Positions 36,182 through 44,511 of a DNA stretch of 64,000 bases are shown here, one piece after another. The translations under genes and the position numbers were made by a program. This DNA comes from Bacteroidota bacterium (GTDB lineage: Bacteria; Bacteroidota; Bacteroidia; B-17B0; Aurantibacillaceae), in assembly GCA_018267825.1 (NCBI GenBank), contig JAFDXR010000003.1:266952-330951 (forward strand), given 5' to 3'. Positions within the stretch are counted from its first letter, which is position 1, and every line of letters begins with the position of its first letter. The notes beneath the pieces are model-generated. The model worked only from the letters and a program-made list of their open reading frames with translations. It ran no database searches and was not told where the DNA came from.

Positions 36182-37339
36182 ATGCCTATTTATCATAAAC
36201 TCGGAGATTTCCCTCAGAAGCGACACACCGTGTTTCAATCGCCAGAAGGAAAACATTATTACGAACAATTGTTTGGAACCGAAGGGTTTCACGGCTTTTC
36301 TTCGCTATTATATCATGTTCACCGTCCTACCCAGGTCAAGGAAATTATCAGAAGTTATGATGTGAGTCCTAAAATTGCCATTGATAAAAACATAAAAGCG
36401 CTTCTCCTGAAAGGCTTTGATGTAAAACCGGCCAATGATTTCCTGGACAGCCGTAAAACGGTATTACTCAATAGCGATTGTCATATTGGTCTCGCAGCTC
36501 CTCAGGAGAGTATGCGTTCGTATTTTTATAAGAATGCTGATGCTGACGAGATGTTGTTTATTCATAGAGGAAAAGGAACACTCCGTACCTTTATGGGTAA
36601 TATTCCCTTCGAATATGGCGATTACCTGGTTATTCCGAGAGGTATGATTTATCAGCTGGATTTTGAAAGCAGCGACAACCGGATTTTTTATGTAGAGAGT
36701 TTTCATCCGATTTATACACCAAAACGTTATAAAAATGCGTCGGGTCAGCACCTGGAGCATTCTCCGTTTTGTGAGCGTGATTTCAAGTTGCCTTCTGTTC
36801 TGGAAACCTACGATGAAAAAGGCGATTTCCTGATCAAAATAAAAAAAGAAGGCATGATGCATGAGGTTGTATATGCCACGCACCCGTTTGATGTAGTTGG
36901 CTGGGATGGCTACAACTTCCCATGGGCCTTCTCAATTCATAATTTCGAACCTATTACAGGGCGTGTGCATCAACCACCACCGGTTCATCAGACATTTGAA
37001 ACACCTGCATTTGTAGTATGCTCATTCTGTCCGCGTTTATACGACTACCATCCGAGAGCTATTCCGGCACCTTATAATCACAGCAACATCGACAGTGATG
37101 AAGTGTTGTATTATGTGGATGGCGATTTTATGAGCCGCAATAATATCGAACAGGGGCATATTACGCTACACCCTAAAGGAATTCCGCATGGTCCGGCACC
37201 TGGAGCCATGGAACGCAGCATTGGCCAGAAATTAACGGAAGAACTCGCTGTGATGGTTGACACTTTCCGGCCGCTGAAAGTAACGGAAGAAGGCATGTCG
37301 ATTGATGACGGAAAATACTATAAGAGCTGGGTCGAATAG
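36182..37339 (+). CDS. hmgA: Homogentisate 1,2-dioxygenase
   Basis: This 385 aa cupin-fold enzyme opens the ring of homogentisate to maleylacetoacetate in tyrosine and phenylalanine breakdown. Conserved stretches include LNSDCHIGLAAP, ADEMLFIHRGKGTL, VVGWDGYNFPWAFSIHNFEP and, near the C-terminus, YNHSNIDSDEVLYYVDG plus HPKGIPHGPAPG, which supply the His and Glu iron ligands. At 385 aa it is shorter than the roughly 440 aa human and Pseudomonas enzymes, as is usual for the bacterial short form. It lies 28 bases after trhO and 250 bases before hppD. The third enzyme of the route, fumarylacetoacetase, is not in the window. Confidence 0.95.
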   Translation: MPIYHKLGDFPQKRHTVFQSPEGKHYYEQLFGTEGFHGFSSLLYHVHRPTQVKEIIRSYDVSPKIAIDKNIKALLLKGFDVKPANDFLDSRKTVLLNSDCHIGLAAPQESMRSYFYKNADADEMLFIHRGKGTLRTFMGNIPFEYGDYLVIPRGMIYQLDFESSDNRIFYVESFHPIYTPKRYKNASGQHLEHSPFCERDFKLPSVLETYDEKGDFLIKIKKEGMMHEVVYATHPFDVVGWDGYNFPWAFSIHNFEPITGRVHQPPPVHQTFETPAFVVCSFCPRLYDYHPRAIPAPYNHSNIDSDEVLYYVDGDFMSRNNIEQGHITLHPKGIPHGPAPGAMERSIGQKLTEELAVMVDTFRPLKVTEEGMSIDDGKYYKSWVE

Positions 37340-37439
37340 CCTGATCTCTTTTATCTGAAGCCGAATAACGAAAAACGAGGGTTCAGACGCTTTGACTTTT
37401 GTGTTTATTTTTTTACTTTTATAAGGTTAGCATCATTTT

Positions 37440-37505
37440 ATGCAATATAAGATCGAGAAAAACAAACTGGAACTCCGTTCGCTCTACATGGCCATGTGGA
37501 GTTGA
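37440..37505 (+). other. Candidate short leader ORF upstream of hppD
   Basis: This 21-codon ORF starts MQYKIEKNKLELRS and ends in MAMWS before TGA, in the 250-base hmgA-hppD gap. It is the only ORF of note in that gap and is followed by 84 AT-rich bases. Without conservation data it may be chance. Confidence 0.2.
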
Positions 37506-37589
37506 TTTGCATGCTGTCTTACAGGATCATTTCCGATTCTCACTATTTCTTTATTCAATTTATCAAGCATTTATTATAAAAAACAAATT

Positions 37590-38750
37590 ATGGCAACAGA
37601 ACTTAAAAATGTAGAATACGGCCTTGAAAAAATATTTGAAGGCGCCCAGGATTTCCTTCCTTTATTAGGAACCGATTATGTTGAATTTTATGTGGGCAAT
37701 GCCAAACAATCCGCCCATTATTACAAAACTGCTTTTGGCTTTCAGTCATTGGCCTATGCCGGCCTCGAAACCGGTATTAAAGACCGCACATCTTACGTAT
37801 TAAAGCAGGACAAAATCCGCCTGGTACTTACAACAGCGCTTAACAGTGAATCACCGATCGGTGAGCATGTCAAAAAACATGGCGACGGTGTGAAGGTGAT
37901 TGCTCTTTGGGTAGAAGATGCCCGTAAAGCCTATGAGGAAACAACTAAACGCGGCGCCAAATCGTTTATGGAGCCTACCGTTGAAAAAGACGAGCATGGC
38001 GAAGTGGTTCGCTCAGGTATTTACACCTATGGTGAAACGGTGCACATATTTGTTGAACGCAAAAACTACAAAGGCATTTTTATGCCGGGCTTTAAAGAAT
38101 GGAAAAGTGATTATAACCCAACGCCAACCGGCCTCAAATTCATCGACCACATGGTTGGGAATGTAGGCTGGAACCAAATGAACGCCACCGTAAAATGGTA
38201 TGAAGACGTGATGGGCTTTGTAAATTTTCTCTCTTTCGACGACAAGCAAATTACAACAGAATATTCGGCCCTGATGAGTAAGGTGATGAGTAATGGCAAT
38301 GGCCGCATTAAATTCCCGATCAACGAACCGGCCGAAGGCAAGAAAAAATCACAAATTGAAGAGTATATCGATTTTTATGAAGGAGCCGGTGTTCAGCACC
38401 TGGCGCTGGCTACAGACGACATCATTAAAACCGTTGCTGATCTGAAAGCCCGTGGTGTAGAATTTTTACCGCCTCCTCCGCAGGCTTATTACGAAGATAT
38501 TCCTCGTCGACTTGGCTCACACATGAGCAAAATGAAAGAGGACATTAGCAAGCTGCAGGAATTATCGATCCTGGTAGACGCTGATGAAGAAGGCTACCTG
38601 TTGCAAATTTTCACCAAGCCGGTAGAAGACCGCCCTACCCTGTTTTATGAGATCATTCAGCGTATGGGGGCCAAAGGTTTTGGTGCTGGAAACTTTAAAG
38701 CGCTCTTCGAATCCATTGAACGGGAACAGGCACGCCGTGGCACTTTATAA
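37590..38750 (+). CDS. hppD: 4-hydroxyphenylpyruvate dioxygenase
   Basis: This 386 aa protein has two vicinal-oxygen-chelate domains. The iron ligands of the catalytic C-terminal half are visible: His in KFIDHMVGNVG, His in GVQHLALATDDI and Glu in TLFYEIIQRMG. The C-terminal GAGNFKALFESIEREQ matches the helix that gates the active site. The enzyme converts 4-hydroxyphenylpyruvate to homogentisate, the substrate of hmgA just upstream, so the pair gives two consecutive steps of tyrosine catabolism. A hairpin terminator follows. Confidence 0.97.
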   Translation: MATELKNVEYGLEKIFEGAQDFLPLLGTDYVEFYVGNAKQSAHYYKTAFGFQSLAYAGLETGIKDRTSYVLKQDKIRLVLTTALNSESPIGEHVKKHGDGVKVIALWVEDARKAYEETTKRGAKSFMEPTVEKDEHGEVVRSGIYTYGETVHIFVERKNYKGIFMPGFKEWKSDYNPTPTGLKFIDHMVGNVGWNQMNATVKWYEDVMGFVNFLSFDDKQITTEYSALMSKVMSNGNGRIKFPINEPAEGKKKSQIEEYIDFYEGAGVQHLALATDDIIKTVADLKARGVEFLPPPPQAYYEDIPRRLGSHMSKMKEDISKLQELSILVDADEEGYLLQIFTKPVEDRPTLFYEIIQRMGAKGFGAGNFKALFESIEREQARRGTL

Positions 38751-38774
38751 TACTATCTCAATTTCTTACAATAC

Positions 38775-38807
38775 AACAAAGCCCGCCGGAATCCGACGGG
38801 CTTTGTT
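38775..38807. terminator. Terminator between hppD and a convergent lipoprotein gene
   Basis: A 16-base stem with one C/A mismatch (AACAAAGCCCG and its complement at the base) has a one-to-two base loop. The layout fits termination from both sides. Confidence 0.8.
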
Positions 38808-38841
38808 TATAAATACACTCTCGGCACGCAAAGTGTCACGT

Positions 38842-39351
38842 TTAGTATTTATGGTTTAATCCTGTAAATGTTCCTGTAATAGTGCTTACCGTACCACCAG
38901 CAACATTGACATTAAAATCGCCGGAAATAATAGCGAAGGTTGGACTTGCCGCCGTGGTGGCCGATGTGGCTATATGTAAATTTTGAGCTGCGGGATTGGT
39001 GTATGTAGATGCTCCGCTTAAGTATGTAAATTGTCCGCTATTCAAGGTATATGTCCCCGCAGCAGACATATTTCCACCAGCCCAGTTTATTTCGAAATAA
39101 TTGGCGTAGCCACCTTTAAATGCTTTGAGGCCTGTCCATGCAGGGCCAAAACTCCAGTATGCGGAATCGGCCGTATTTACAGTCCCTCCGTTTTCCTGCC
39201 ACTTAAAAGAGGTTGTATTGTTTCCACCATTATTTCCACCCGTTGTGGAAACCGGATTATCATCAGCAGGTGCTGAATTATCTTTTTTCTTGCAGCCAAT
39301 CACCCATGTAACGGCGCATACAAAACCAATTGTTATAAATACTCTTTTCAT
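38842..39351 (-). CDS. Lipoprotein of unknown function
   Basis: This gene encodes 169 aa starting at MKRVFITIG. The signal ends in a lipobox WVIGCKKKD, and a low-complexity linker rich in Asn, Gly and Thr follows. The mature domain of about 120 residues is rich in Gly, Ala, Ser and Thr with alternating hydrophobics (YFEINWAGGNMSAAGTYTL), which suggests a small all-beta fold. No active-site motif is recognised. It stands alone, convergent with hppD and divided from trxA by a terminator. Confidence 0.82.
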   Translation of the reverse strand: MKRVFITIGFVCAVTWVIGCKKKDNSAPADDNPVSTTGGNNGGNNTTSFKWQENGGTVNTADSAYWSFGPAWTGLKAFKGGYANYFEINWAGGNMSAAGTYTLNSGQFTYLSGASTYTNPAAQNLHIATSATTAASPTFAIISGDFNVNVAGGTVSTITGTFTGLNHKY

Positions 39352-39471
39352 ATACATAATACGATTAAAAACAGTATAAATCTATGGTATAAAGATAGGC
39401 CTGAACATACCCAGTGGTGGGTATTTGATGCCTGAGGCCTGGCAAACTTATAGTCGAAAAGGTCATAAAAA

Positions 39472-39500
39472 AAGCCTCTTGGATTTCGGGCAAGAGGCTT
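39472..39500 (-). terminator. Intrinsic terminator after trxA
   Basis: AAGCCTCTTG pairs with CAAGAGGCTT around a nine-base loop. On the minus strand it is followed by seven T, 20 bases beyond the trxA stop. Confidence 0.88.
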
Positions 39501-39520
39501 ATAAGGTTTCGGAGAGCAGA

Positions 39521-39838
39521 TTACATGTGTGCTTCCAGCTTGGCTGTCAGGATGTTTTTTGCGGCAACGCCAACATGTTTTTCAACAACTTGACCGCCTT
39601 TGAACACCAATAAGGTAGGAATGTTACGAATGCCATAATTCATACTGATATTCGGGTTATTGTCGACATTTACTTTTCCTACAACCGCTTTACCGTCGTA
39701 ATCCTTAGAGATCTCATCAACAACCGGACCTACCATACGGCATGGACCGCACCATTCTGCCCAAAAATCAACCAATACCGGTTTATCTGATTTTAATACT
39801 AATTCGTCAAAGTTTGAATCTGTTATTTCGAGTGCCAT
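39521..39838 (-). CDS. trxA: Thioredoxin
   Basis: This 105 aa protein is a complete single-domain thioredoxin. The active-site WCGPC lies in FWAEWCGPCRMVGP, the buried Asp precedes it in VLVDFWAEW, and the cis-Pro loop is RNIPTLLVFKGG. There is no signal peptide, so it acts in the cytosol, reducing protein disulfides with electrons from thioredoxin reductase (not in the window). It is a single-gene unit with a strong terminator. Confidence 0.97.
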   Translation of the reverse strand: MALEITDSNFDELVLKSDKPVLVDFWAEWCGPCRMVGPVVDEISKDYDGKAVVGKVNVDNNPNISMNYGIRNIPTLLVFKGGQVVEKHVGVAAKNILTAKLEAHM

Positions 39839-39948
39839 AGTTATGTTTTCCTTTCTTCGTTTTTAATGATTTAATGAGTATAAATTTATAAATACCCATG
39901 TAGTTTAACAAGCTTCGGACCAAATAGTTTTTAATGCCTTTTTGACAG

Positions 39949-42900
39949 CTATTTTACAATGGACACATGACCGATCAGGTCGTGCTTCTGCATCAGAACA
40001 TCCGTCACTTCGGCTTTCCATACATAAACGTCCTCTTTAGTGGAGTCGTAATCGCCTTTGCCGTTCACACTGCCATCCCAGGCCTTATTAATATCGTCGG
40101 TCTGGAAGATCACATGGCCCCAGCGATCGAATATCCACATTTTGAATGTTGCAATACCAATACCCACTGCCCTGAATCCGTCATTCACACCATCTTCATT
40201 CGGAGTGAATGCATTCGGAATATAAAGTGCATAAGCCGGTTTAATGGTTACCGGTTTAATAATGGAGTCTTTGCAGCCATAGGCATTCGTTACAACCTGC
40301 ATAATCAATACGGTTTTGGCCACATCGGTATTGAAGGTATGCGTGAAATCAGGCGTGTTTTTAGTGGTTCCGTCGTTAAAATAATAGTTTACAGAACTGG
40401 CGCCAATGGCTTTGCTTTCAACGGTAATCATTGGGGTGGTGATTTCCACTTCACCTGGCTCGATAGAGAAATCTGCTACCGGAACCGGATAAACAGTTAC
40501 GAGGTTCGGTATTGTCTGGCTGTTAAAGCAACCACTGTCTGAAATCGCTTTCAAGGTAATATTATACTGACCTGTAGCGAAACAATGGGTTGGGCTTTGC
40601 GAAAAATCAGGGGCACTGTTGTCACCAAACAGCCATTGATATGTCACGATCTGGCCACTGCCAATACTGCTGCTATTTGTAAAATTGACACACAACGACG
40701 GGCAACCGAGGTTATTTACCGCTGCAAACTGCACACTTGGTTTAGGATTCACATAGGCTGATTTAATAATGGTGTTGGTGCAGCCGTATTGCGTTTGCAC
40801 CTCGAGTTTCACTGCATGTGAGCCCAGTTGTGCGAAACTGTATGTCGGGTTCTGCAGGTAATTATCCATGATGTTGTCGCCATTGAAATCCCATTGATAG
40901 GATGTAATAAGCCCATCGGAAGACGTGGAAAGGTTTGTAAAAATGGTATTATCAGGCATACAGGTCGATGGAGCTGAAAAATTCGGAACCGGATTAAAAT
41001 GTACCGTAACAGGCTTCACCGCCTGGTTCACACAGTTACTGTTCGACAGAGCCATCAAACGGCTTTGAATCGTTCCTGCTGATGGATAGATATAAGAAGG
41101 GTTTGAGGTACTATCGTCGATGATCCCATTATTATCAAAATCCCAACGATACCTAACAATGGTTCCTGCCGCTATAGAGGAAAGATTGGTGAATTGTGTG
41201 GCCTGATTTTCACAGGCTGTGGTAGATGCAAACGCTACATTGGGTACCGGATAAACAACACCTACGGAAGAGATGGATGAACTACAGTTCTGATCGCTGG
41301 TTACAGTCAATGTTACATAATAGTTACCATAGGTATTATACACGTGTTGAGGGTTCTGTTGGGCAGACGTATTGTTATCGCCGAAATTCCAGGCGTAACT
41401 TGCATTATGACCGGCAGGTACTGACGATAAGTTGGTATAGGTCATGGCTACACCATCACAAATGTTGGTAAGGGTAAACTGAGCCACAGGGTTCTGATAA
41501 ACCGTAACCTGCATGGTATGCGTATTCAGGCAATTATGATCGCTGATGGCTGTCAGCTGAACATTGTAATTGCCCGGGCCTGTATATGTATACGCCGGGT
41601 TTTGATTTGTGTTATCGGGCATTCCATCTGCATTAAAGTCCCACAGGTAATTTGTAATGCCTCCCGTAGAAACACTTGTATTGTTTGTAAAATTCATGGC
41701 AACCCCATCGCATACATTGGCTGCGCTGAACTGTACAGTCGGCAGCGGGAATATAGTTATGGGTTGCGAAGCAGAAGCCACACAATTTTTATCGCTGGTT
41801 GCTGTAAGCGTTACATTGTATGTTCCCTGTGTGCTGTAGGCATGTGTAGGTGCAATGCTTGCAGCGCTTGCTCCGTCGCCAAACTGCCAGTTGTAAGAGG
41901 CAATATAGCCTGTACTTACGCTGCTGTTATTTGTAAATGCTGTATTCGTTCCTGAGCATACATCGGGCGCAGAAAATGCAACAATCGGAGGCGGGCTTAC
42001 TGTTACAATTTTCTGAATGGTATCCTGACAGCCCATATTGGTCGTACAGATCATGTTAACGCTGTAGGTGCCATTGGCGTAACTCTGCGATGTATTCTGA
42101 CCTGTAGCGGATGTCCCATTGCCCATACTCCATTGGTATGATATAATACTGCCGGATGTTACCGAAGAATTGTTAGTGAAGGAAATAAGCGGTGTGCATG
42201 GTGTAGCCTGGGCGGAAGTGAAATCAGCCACTGGTTTTGGGTACTCAACCAGGTTATAGGTCAGTGTAGGACCGGGACAGCCTGTAACAGTAACCATATT
42301 AACGGTATAAGTTCCCGGCGTACCGGTTGTGATGGTTTGCCCGGTATAGCTTGTGTTATTGGGGCCCACCCAGGTATATGAAGCAAAGCCAACAGGAGCA
42401 CTAACCTGTACGGTTGATCCCTGACAAAGAATGCCATTTTGCGTCATGCTGAAGTTCAGGCAACTGCCGTCGATATAAGCATAACCATAGTGTCCGCCCA
42501 AAGCACAATCGTAGGTTGTAAAACGGATGGTTACATTCTGTCCGATAAAATTGGTAAGGTCTACGCTGACATTGGTCCATGGTTTAAAAATAACACCAGC
42601 ACAGCCTGAGGTCTGGAAGCCCGGTACGCCCTGGCCTGCAGCCACATTATAATAAGTGCAGGGAATCTGGTTTCCAAGGCTATCGAGCATCTCGATCTGA
42701 AAGCTGGGCTGCTCGGCTACACTGTGGCCGGGATCTTCAAATACCACGGCGTATTTATAGGTGAAATTGGCATTTGCCGGAGTAACTGCAAATGTTTGTT
42801 CGATACGATCGGCATGACCACCGGTATTATTGTCGCCCAGGCGTAATGAAAATGTTCCGCCGGGTGCAACCACGGGAAAACCACCGCACGGGTCGGTAGC

Positions 42901-43299
42901 TGCGCCGCTTGTAATAAACTGCGCACCTCCGGCAGCAGGGCAACATCCAATAACATTAAATAAGGGGTGAAACCCTGTAGTGGATGTCCATCCGTTTAAA
43001 TTGCCGGTTTCGAAATCGATATTGGTACATGCCTGTTGAGGCATTGGTGCAGAACTCACGGCACGTTGAAGAGGAAAATACGTACTCTGAATGTACTCTT
43101 TCTGATGCGAGGTAATAAACTCGTTGAGTCCTGAGGGAGAAGGAGCGGATGAATGGGAATTGTAGAAGCTGGTCCAGTAAGTCCGGTCAAAGCCGGCGAG
43201 ACTGTCAGTCGTCGAGACAGAAGGGGTGCCGGTTTGCGCCTGGGTTGTAAGGCCGAACATGAGCAGCAGCCATACGTGTTTGAAGTAATGTGTTTTCAT
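39949..43299 (-). CDS. Giant PKD-repeat surface protein with CHU_C-type C-terminus
   Basis: This gene encodes 1116 aa. A signal peptide ends in LTTQA before QTGTPS. An N-terminal lectin/jelly-roll-like region (about 80-290) precedes about eight PKD domains of roughly 80 residues each, seen as repeated W-x-F/M-G-x-G or WDFN cores followed by a YxxxGxYxVxL strand and a closing Cys. Three of them (coded near 41616-41643, 41112-41144 and 40861-40893) carry D-x-N/D-x-D/N-x3-D loops that resemble calcium sites. The C-terminus (YIPNAFTPNEDGVNDGF, IFDRWGHVIFQ, DVYVWKAEV, HVSIVK) is the gliding-motility-associated (type B) sorting domain. An adhesin or matrix role is inferred. Confidence 0.92.
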   Translation of the reverse strand: MKTHYFKHVWLLLMFGLTTQAQTGTPSVSTTDSLAGFDRTYWTSFYNSHSSAPSPSGLNEFITSHQKEYIQSTYFPLQRAVSSAPMPQQACTNIDFETGNLNGWTSTTGFHPLFNVIGCCPAAGGAQFITSGAATDPCGGFPVVAPGGTFSLRLGDNNTGGHADRIEQTFAVTPANANFTYKYAVVFEDPGHSVAEQPSFQIEMLDSLGNQIPCTYYNVAAGQGVPGFQTSGCAGVIFKPWTNVSVDLTNFIGQNVTIRFTTYDCALGGHYGYAYIDGSCLNFSMTQNGILCQGSTVQVSAPVGFASYTWVGPNNTSYTGQTITTGTPGTYTVNMVTVTGCPGPTLTYNLVEYPKPVADFTSAQATPCTPLISFTNNSSVTSGSIISYQWSMGNGTSATGQNTSQSYANGTYSVNMICTTNMGCQDTIQKIVTVSPPPIVAFSAPDVCSGTNTAFTNNSSVSTGYIASYNWQFGDGASAASIAPTHAYSTQGTYNVTLTATSDKNCVASASQPITIFPLPTVQFSAANVCDGVAMNFTNNTSVSTGGITNYLWDFNADGMPDNTNQNPAYTYTGPGNYNVQLTAISDHNCLNTHTMQVTVYQNPVAQFTLTNICDGVAMTYTNLSSVPAGHNASYAWNFGDNNTSAQQNPQHVYNTYGNYYVTLTVTSDQNCSSSISSVGVVYPVPNVAFASTTACENQATQFTNLSSIAAGTIVRYRWDFDNNGIIDDSTSNPSYIYPSAGTIQSRLMALSNSNCVNQAVKPVTVHFNPVPNFSAPSTCMPDNTIFTNLSTSSDGLITSYQWDFNGDNIMDNYLQNPTYSFAQLGSHAVKLEVQTQYGCTNTIIKSAYVNPKPSVQFAAVNNLGCPSLCVNFTNSSSIGSGQIVTYQWLFGDNSAPDFSQSPTHCFATGQYNITLKAISDSGCFNSQTIPNLVTVYPVPVADFSIEPGEVEITTPMITVESKAIGASSVNYYFNDGTTKNTPDFTHTFNTDVAKTVLIMQVVTNAYGCKDSIIKPVTIKPAYALYIPNAFTPNEDGVNDGFRAVGIGIATFKMWIFDRWGHVIFQTDDINKAWDGSVNGKGDYDSTKEDVYVWKAEVTDVLMQKHDLIGHVSIVK

Positions 43300-43764
43300 G
43301 GCAATAGGTTTTAATGGTGAAAGGAGTCACCATGCCGTCGAATCTTTGCTGAAGCATGCGAAGGGCGGGGAGTCCTTGTATTTGTTCATTAAATGCCGCA
43401 CAGAAATGATGAATGTATTTTATCATAAAGTTGAAGAGCTCGCGGCCAAAAAATGTGATGTTTGAGATTGAATTTTTCATGTGATAAAAAAATGGATTAA
43501 TAAAGTCTTGTGAATTGTGGGTTCAGGTACACGTCTTTGACCAGCCCTGCCGTACGTTTCCTTGAAGCATATTCATGCGGCTCGGGTATCGGGTAGTTAA
43601 GGAGTTTGGTATTCTTCTACGTAAGGTTTCAGCAGATGTTGCTAAAAGTTTTAGGATTTAACGTTTATTTTATACACGCTTTACCGGTTTATTTCTTTAT
43701 GAAACATTTTGGTCACTAACGAGTATAAAGGCAATTTTTTTATATTAGCGTAAAATACTTTTAT
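43300..43764. other. 465-base intergenic region
   Basis: This gap lies between two divergently transcribed genes, the PKD-repeat protein and the CCC-motif protein. One 91-codon minus-strand ORF enters it but has no recognisable features and overlaps the start of the PKD gene. No TAnnTTTG box, hairpin or RNA gene stands out; TACTTTTA at 43749-43756 is one base off the -7 consensus before the ATG at 43765. Confidence 0.5.
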
Positions 43765-44157
43765 ATGGAAAACACCAACCCATCGGGCGATCCGAACCAA
43801 TTGTCGACACAAAGCATTAATCTGCAATTCAATAAACAGTTCGGACAAGTTCCTGTTCCGAATAGTACTGCTGTGCTGGTGCTTGGTATCTGTTCCATTT
43901 TTCCAGGTTGTTTATGTCTTGGCTTTATTGGCATTACCTGCGGAATTATTGCTTTAGTCCTGGCTAAAAAAGGTCTAGCAGCATACAACACGAACCCTGG
44001 CCAGTATACAATCGTATCTTATAATAACTTAAAAGCCGGCCGTGTCTGTGGCATTATAGGAATTTGTTTATCAGCCATCGTTTTCATTATCAATGTTATT
44101 TACTTTGCTTTTCTAGGTGCCGCATTAAGCGTGATACCCTGGTCGAGCATTAATTAG
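43765..44157 (+). CDS. CCC-motif membrane protein (DUF4190-like)
   Basis: This 130 aa protein has a hydrophilic N-terminus rich in Gln and Asn (about 1-35), then two hydrophobic hairpins (about 36-68 and 92-125). The segment ICSIFPGCLCLGFIGITCG holds the spaced Cys that name the CCC-motif family, and the AKKGLAAYNTNPGQY connector is typical of it. Function in the family is unknown, and such proteins are often encoded beside DUF2752 proteins. Here a DUF2752 gene follows 26 bases downstream, so the two are very likely one operon. Confidence 0.85.
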   Translation: MENTNPSGDPNQLSTQSINLQFNKQFGQVPVPNSTAVLVLGICSIFPGCLCLGFIGITCGIIALVLAKKGLAAYNTNPGQYTIVSYNNLKAGRVCGIIGICLSAIVFIINVIYFAFLGAALSVIPWSSIN

Positions 44158-44183
44158 TCATTTTCTTTTCAGACTTCTACATC

Positions 44184-44483
44184 GTGATTGAATGGCTTGA
44201 AAATCATTTCATTTCCTGTGGGTTTAAATCTTCTTTTGGCATTGAATGCCCGGGGTGTGGCACACAACGGGCATTCATCGCTTTATTGAAGGGCGACATC
44301 ATGGGTTCCCTGCATTATCATCCCGGATTAATTCCTTTCCTGGTAACTCTCGCTATTCTGTTAATACAATTGAAAATCAAACATCCACAAGGTGGGAAAT
44401 GGATCATGTGGTCCTTCATTACAACCGTAGCCATAACCCTTGTGAACTATATCATCAAGCAATATCTGCTTTACCATCCATAA
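44184..44483 (+). CDS. DUF2752 membrane protein
   Basis: This 99 aa protein starts with GTG (MIEWLENHFISCG). The DUF2752 signature CPGCGTQRA is clear, followed by two membrane helices (about 46-62 and 74-94). The function of the family is not known; the Cys pair suggests metal or redox chemistry at the membrane. It lies 26 bases after the CCC-motif gene and is convergent with the flippase gene (28 bases between the ends). Confidence 0.85.
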   Translation: MIEWLENHFISCGFKSSFGIECPGCGTQRAFIALLKGDIMGSLHYHPGLIPFLVTLAILLIQLKIKHPQGGKWIMWSFITTVAITLVNYIIKQYLLYHP

Positions 44484-44511
44484 GCTCATCTCAGGTTTGG
44501 GTGAAGGCCTC

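Noticed and set aside
39949-43299. Possible DNA-level tandem repeat or recombination hotspot in the PKD gene
   Set aside because: The PKD units are similar in protein pattern but diverged in sequence; I saw no long identical DNA repeats.
43205-43480. 91-codon minus-strand frame in the 43.3-43.8 kb gap
   Set aside because: It has no signal peptide, motif or promoter, overlaps the start of the PKD-repeat gene and looks like chance.
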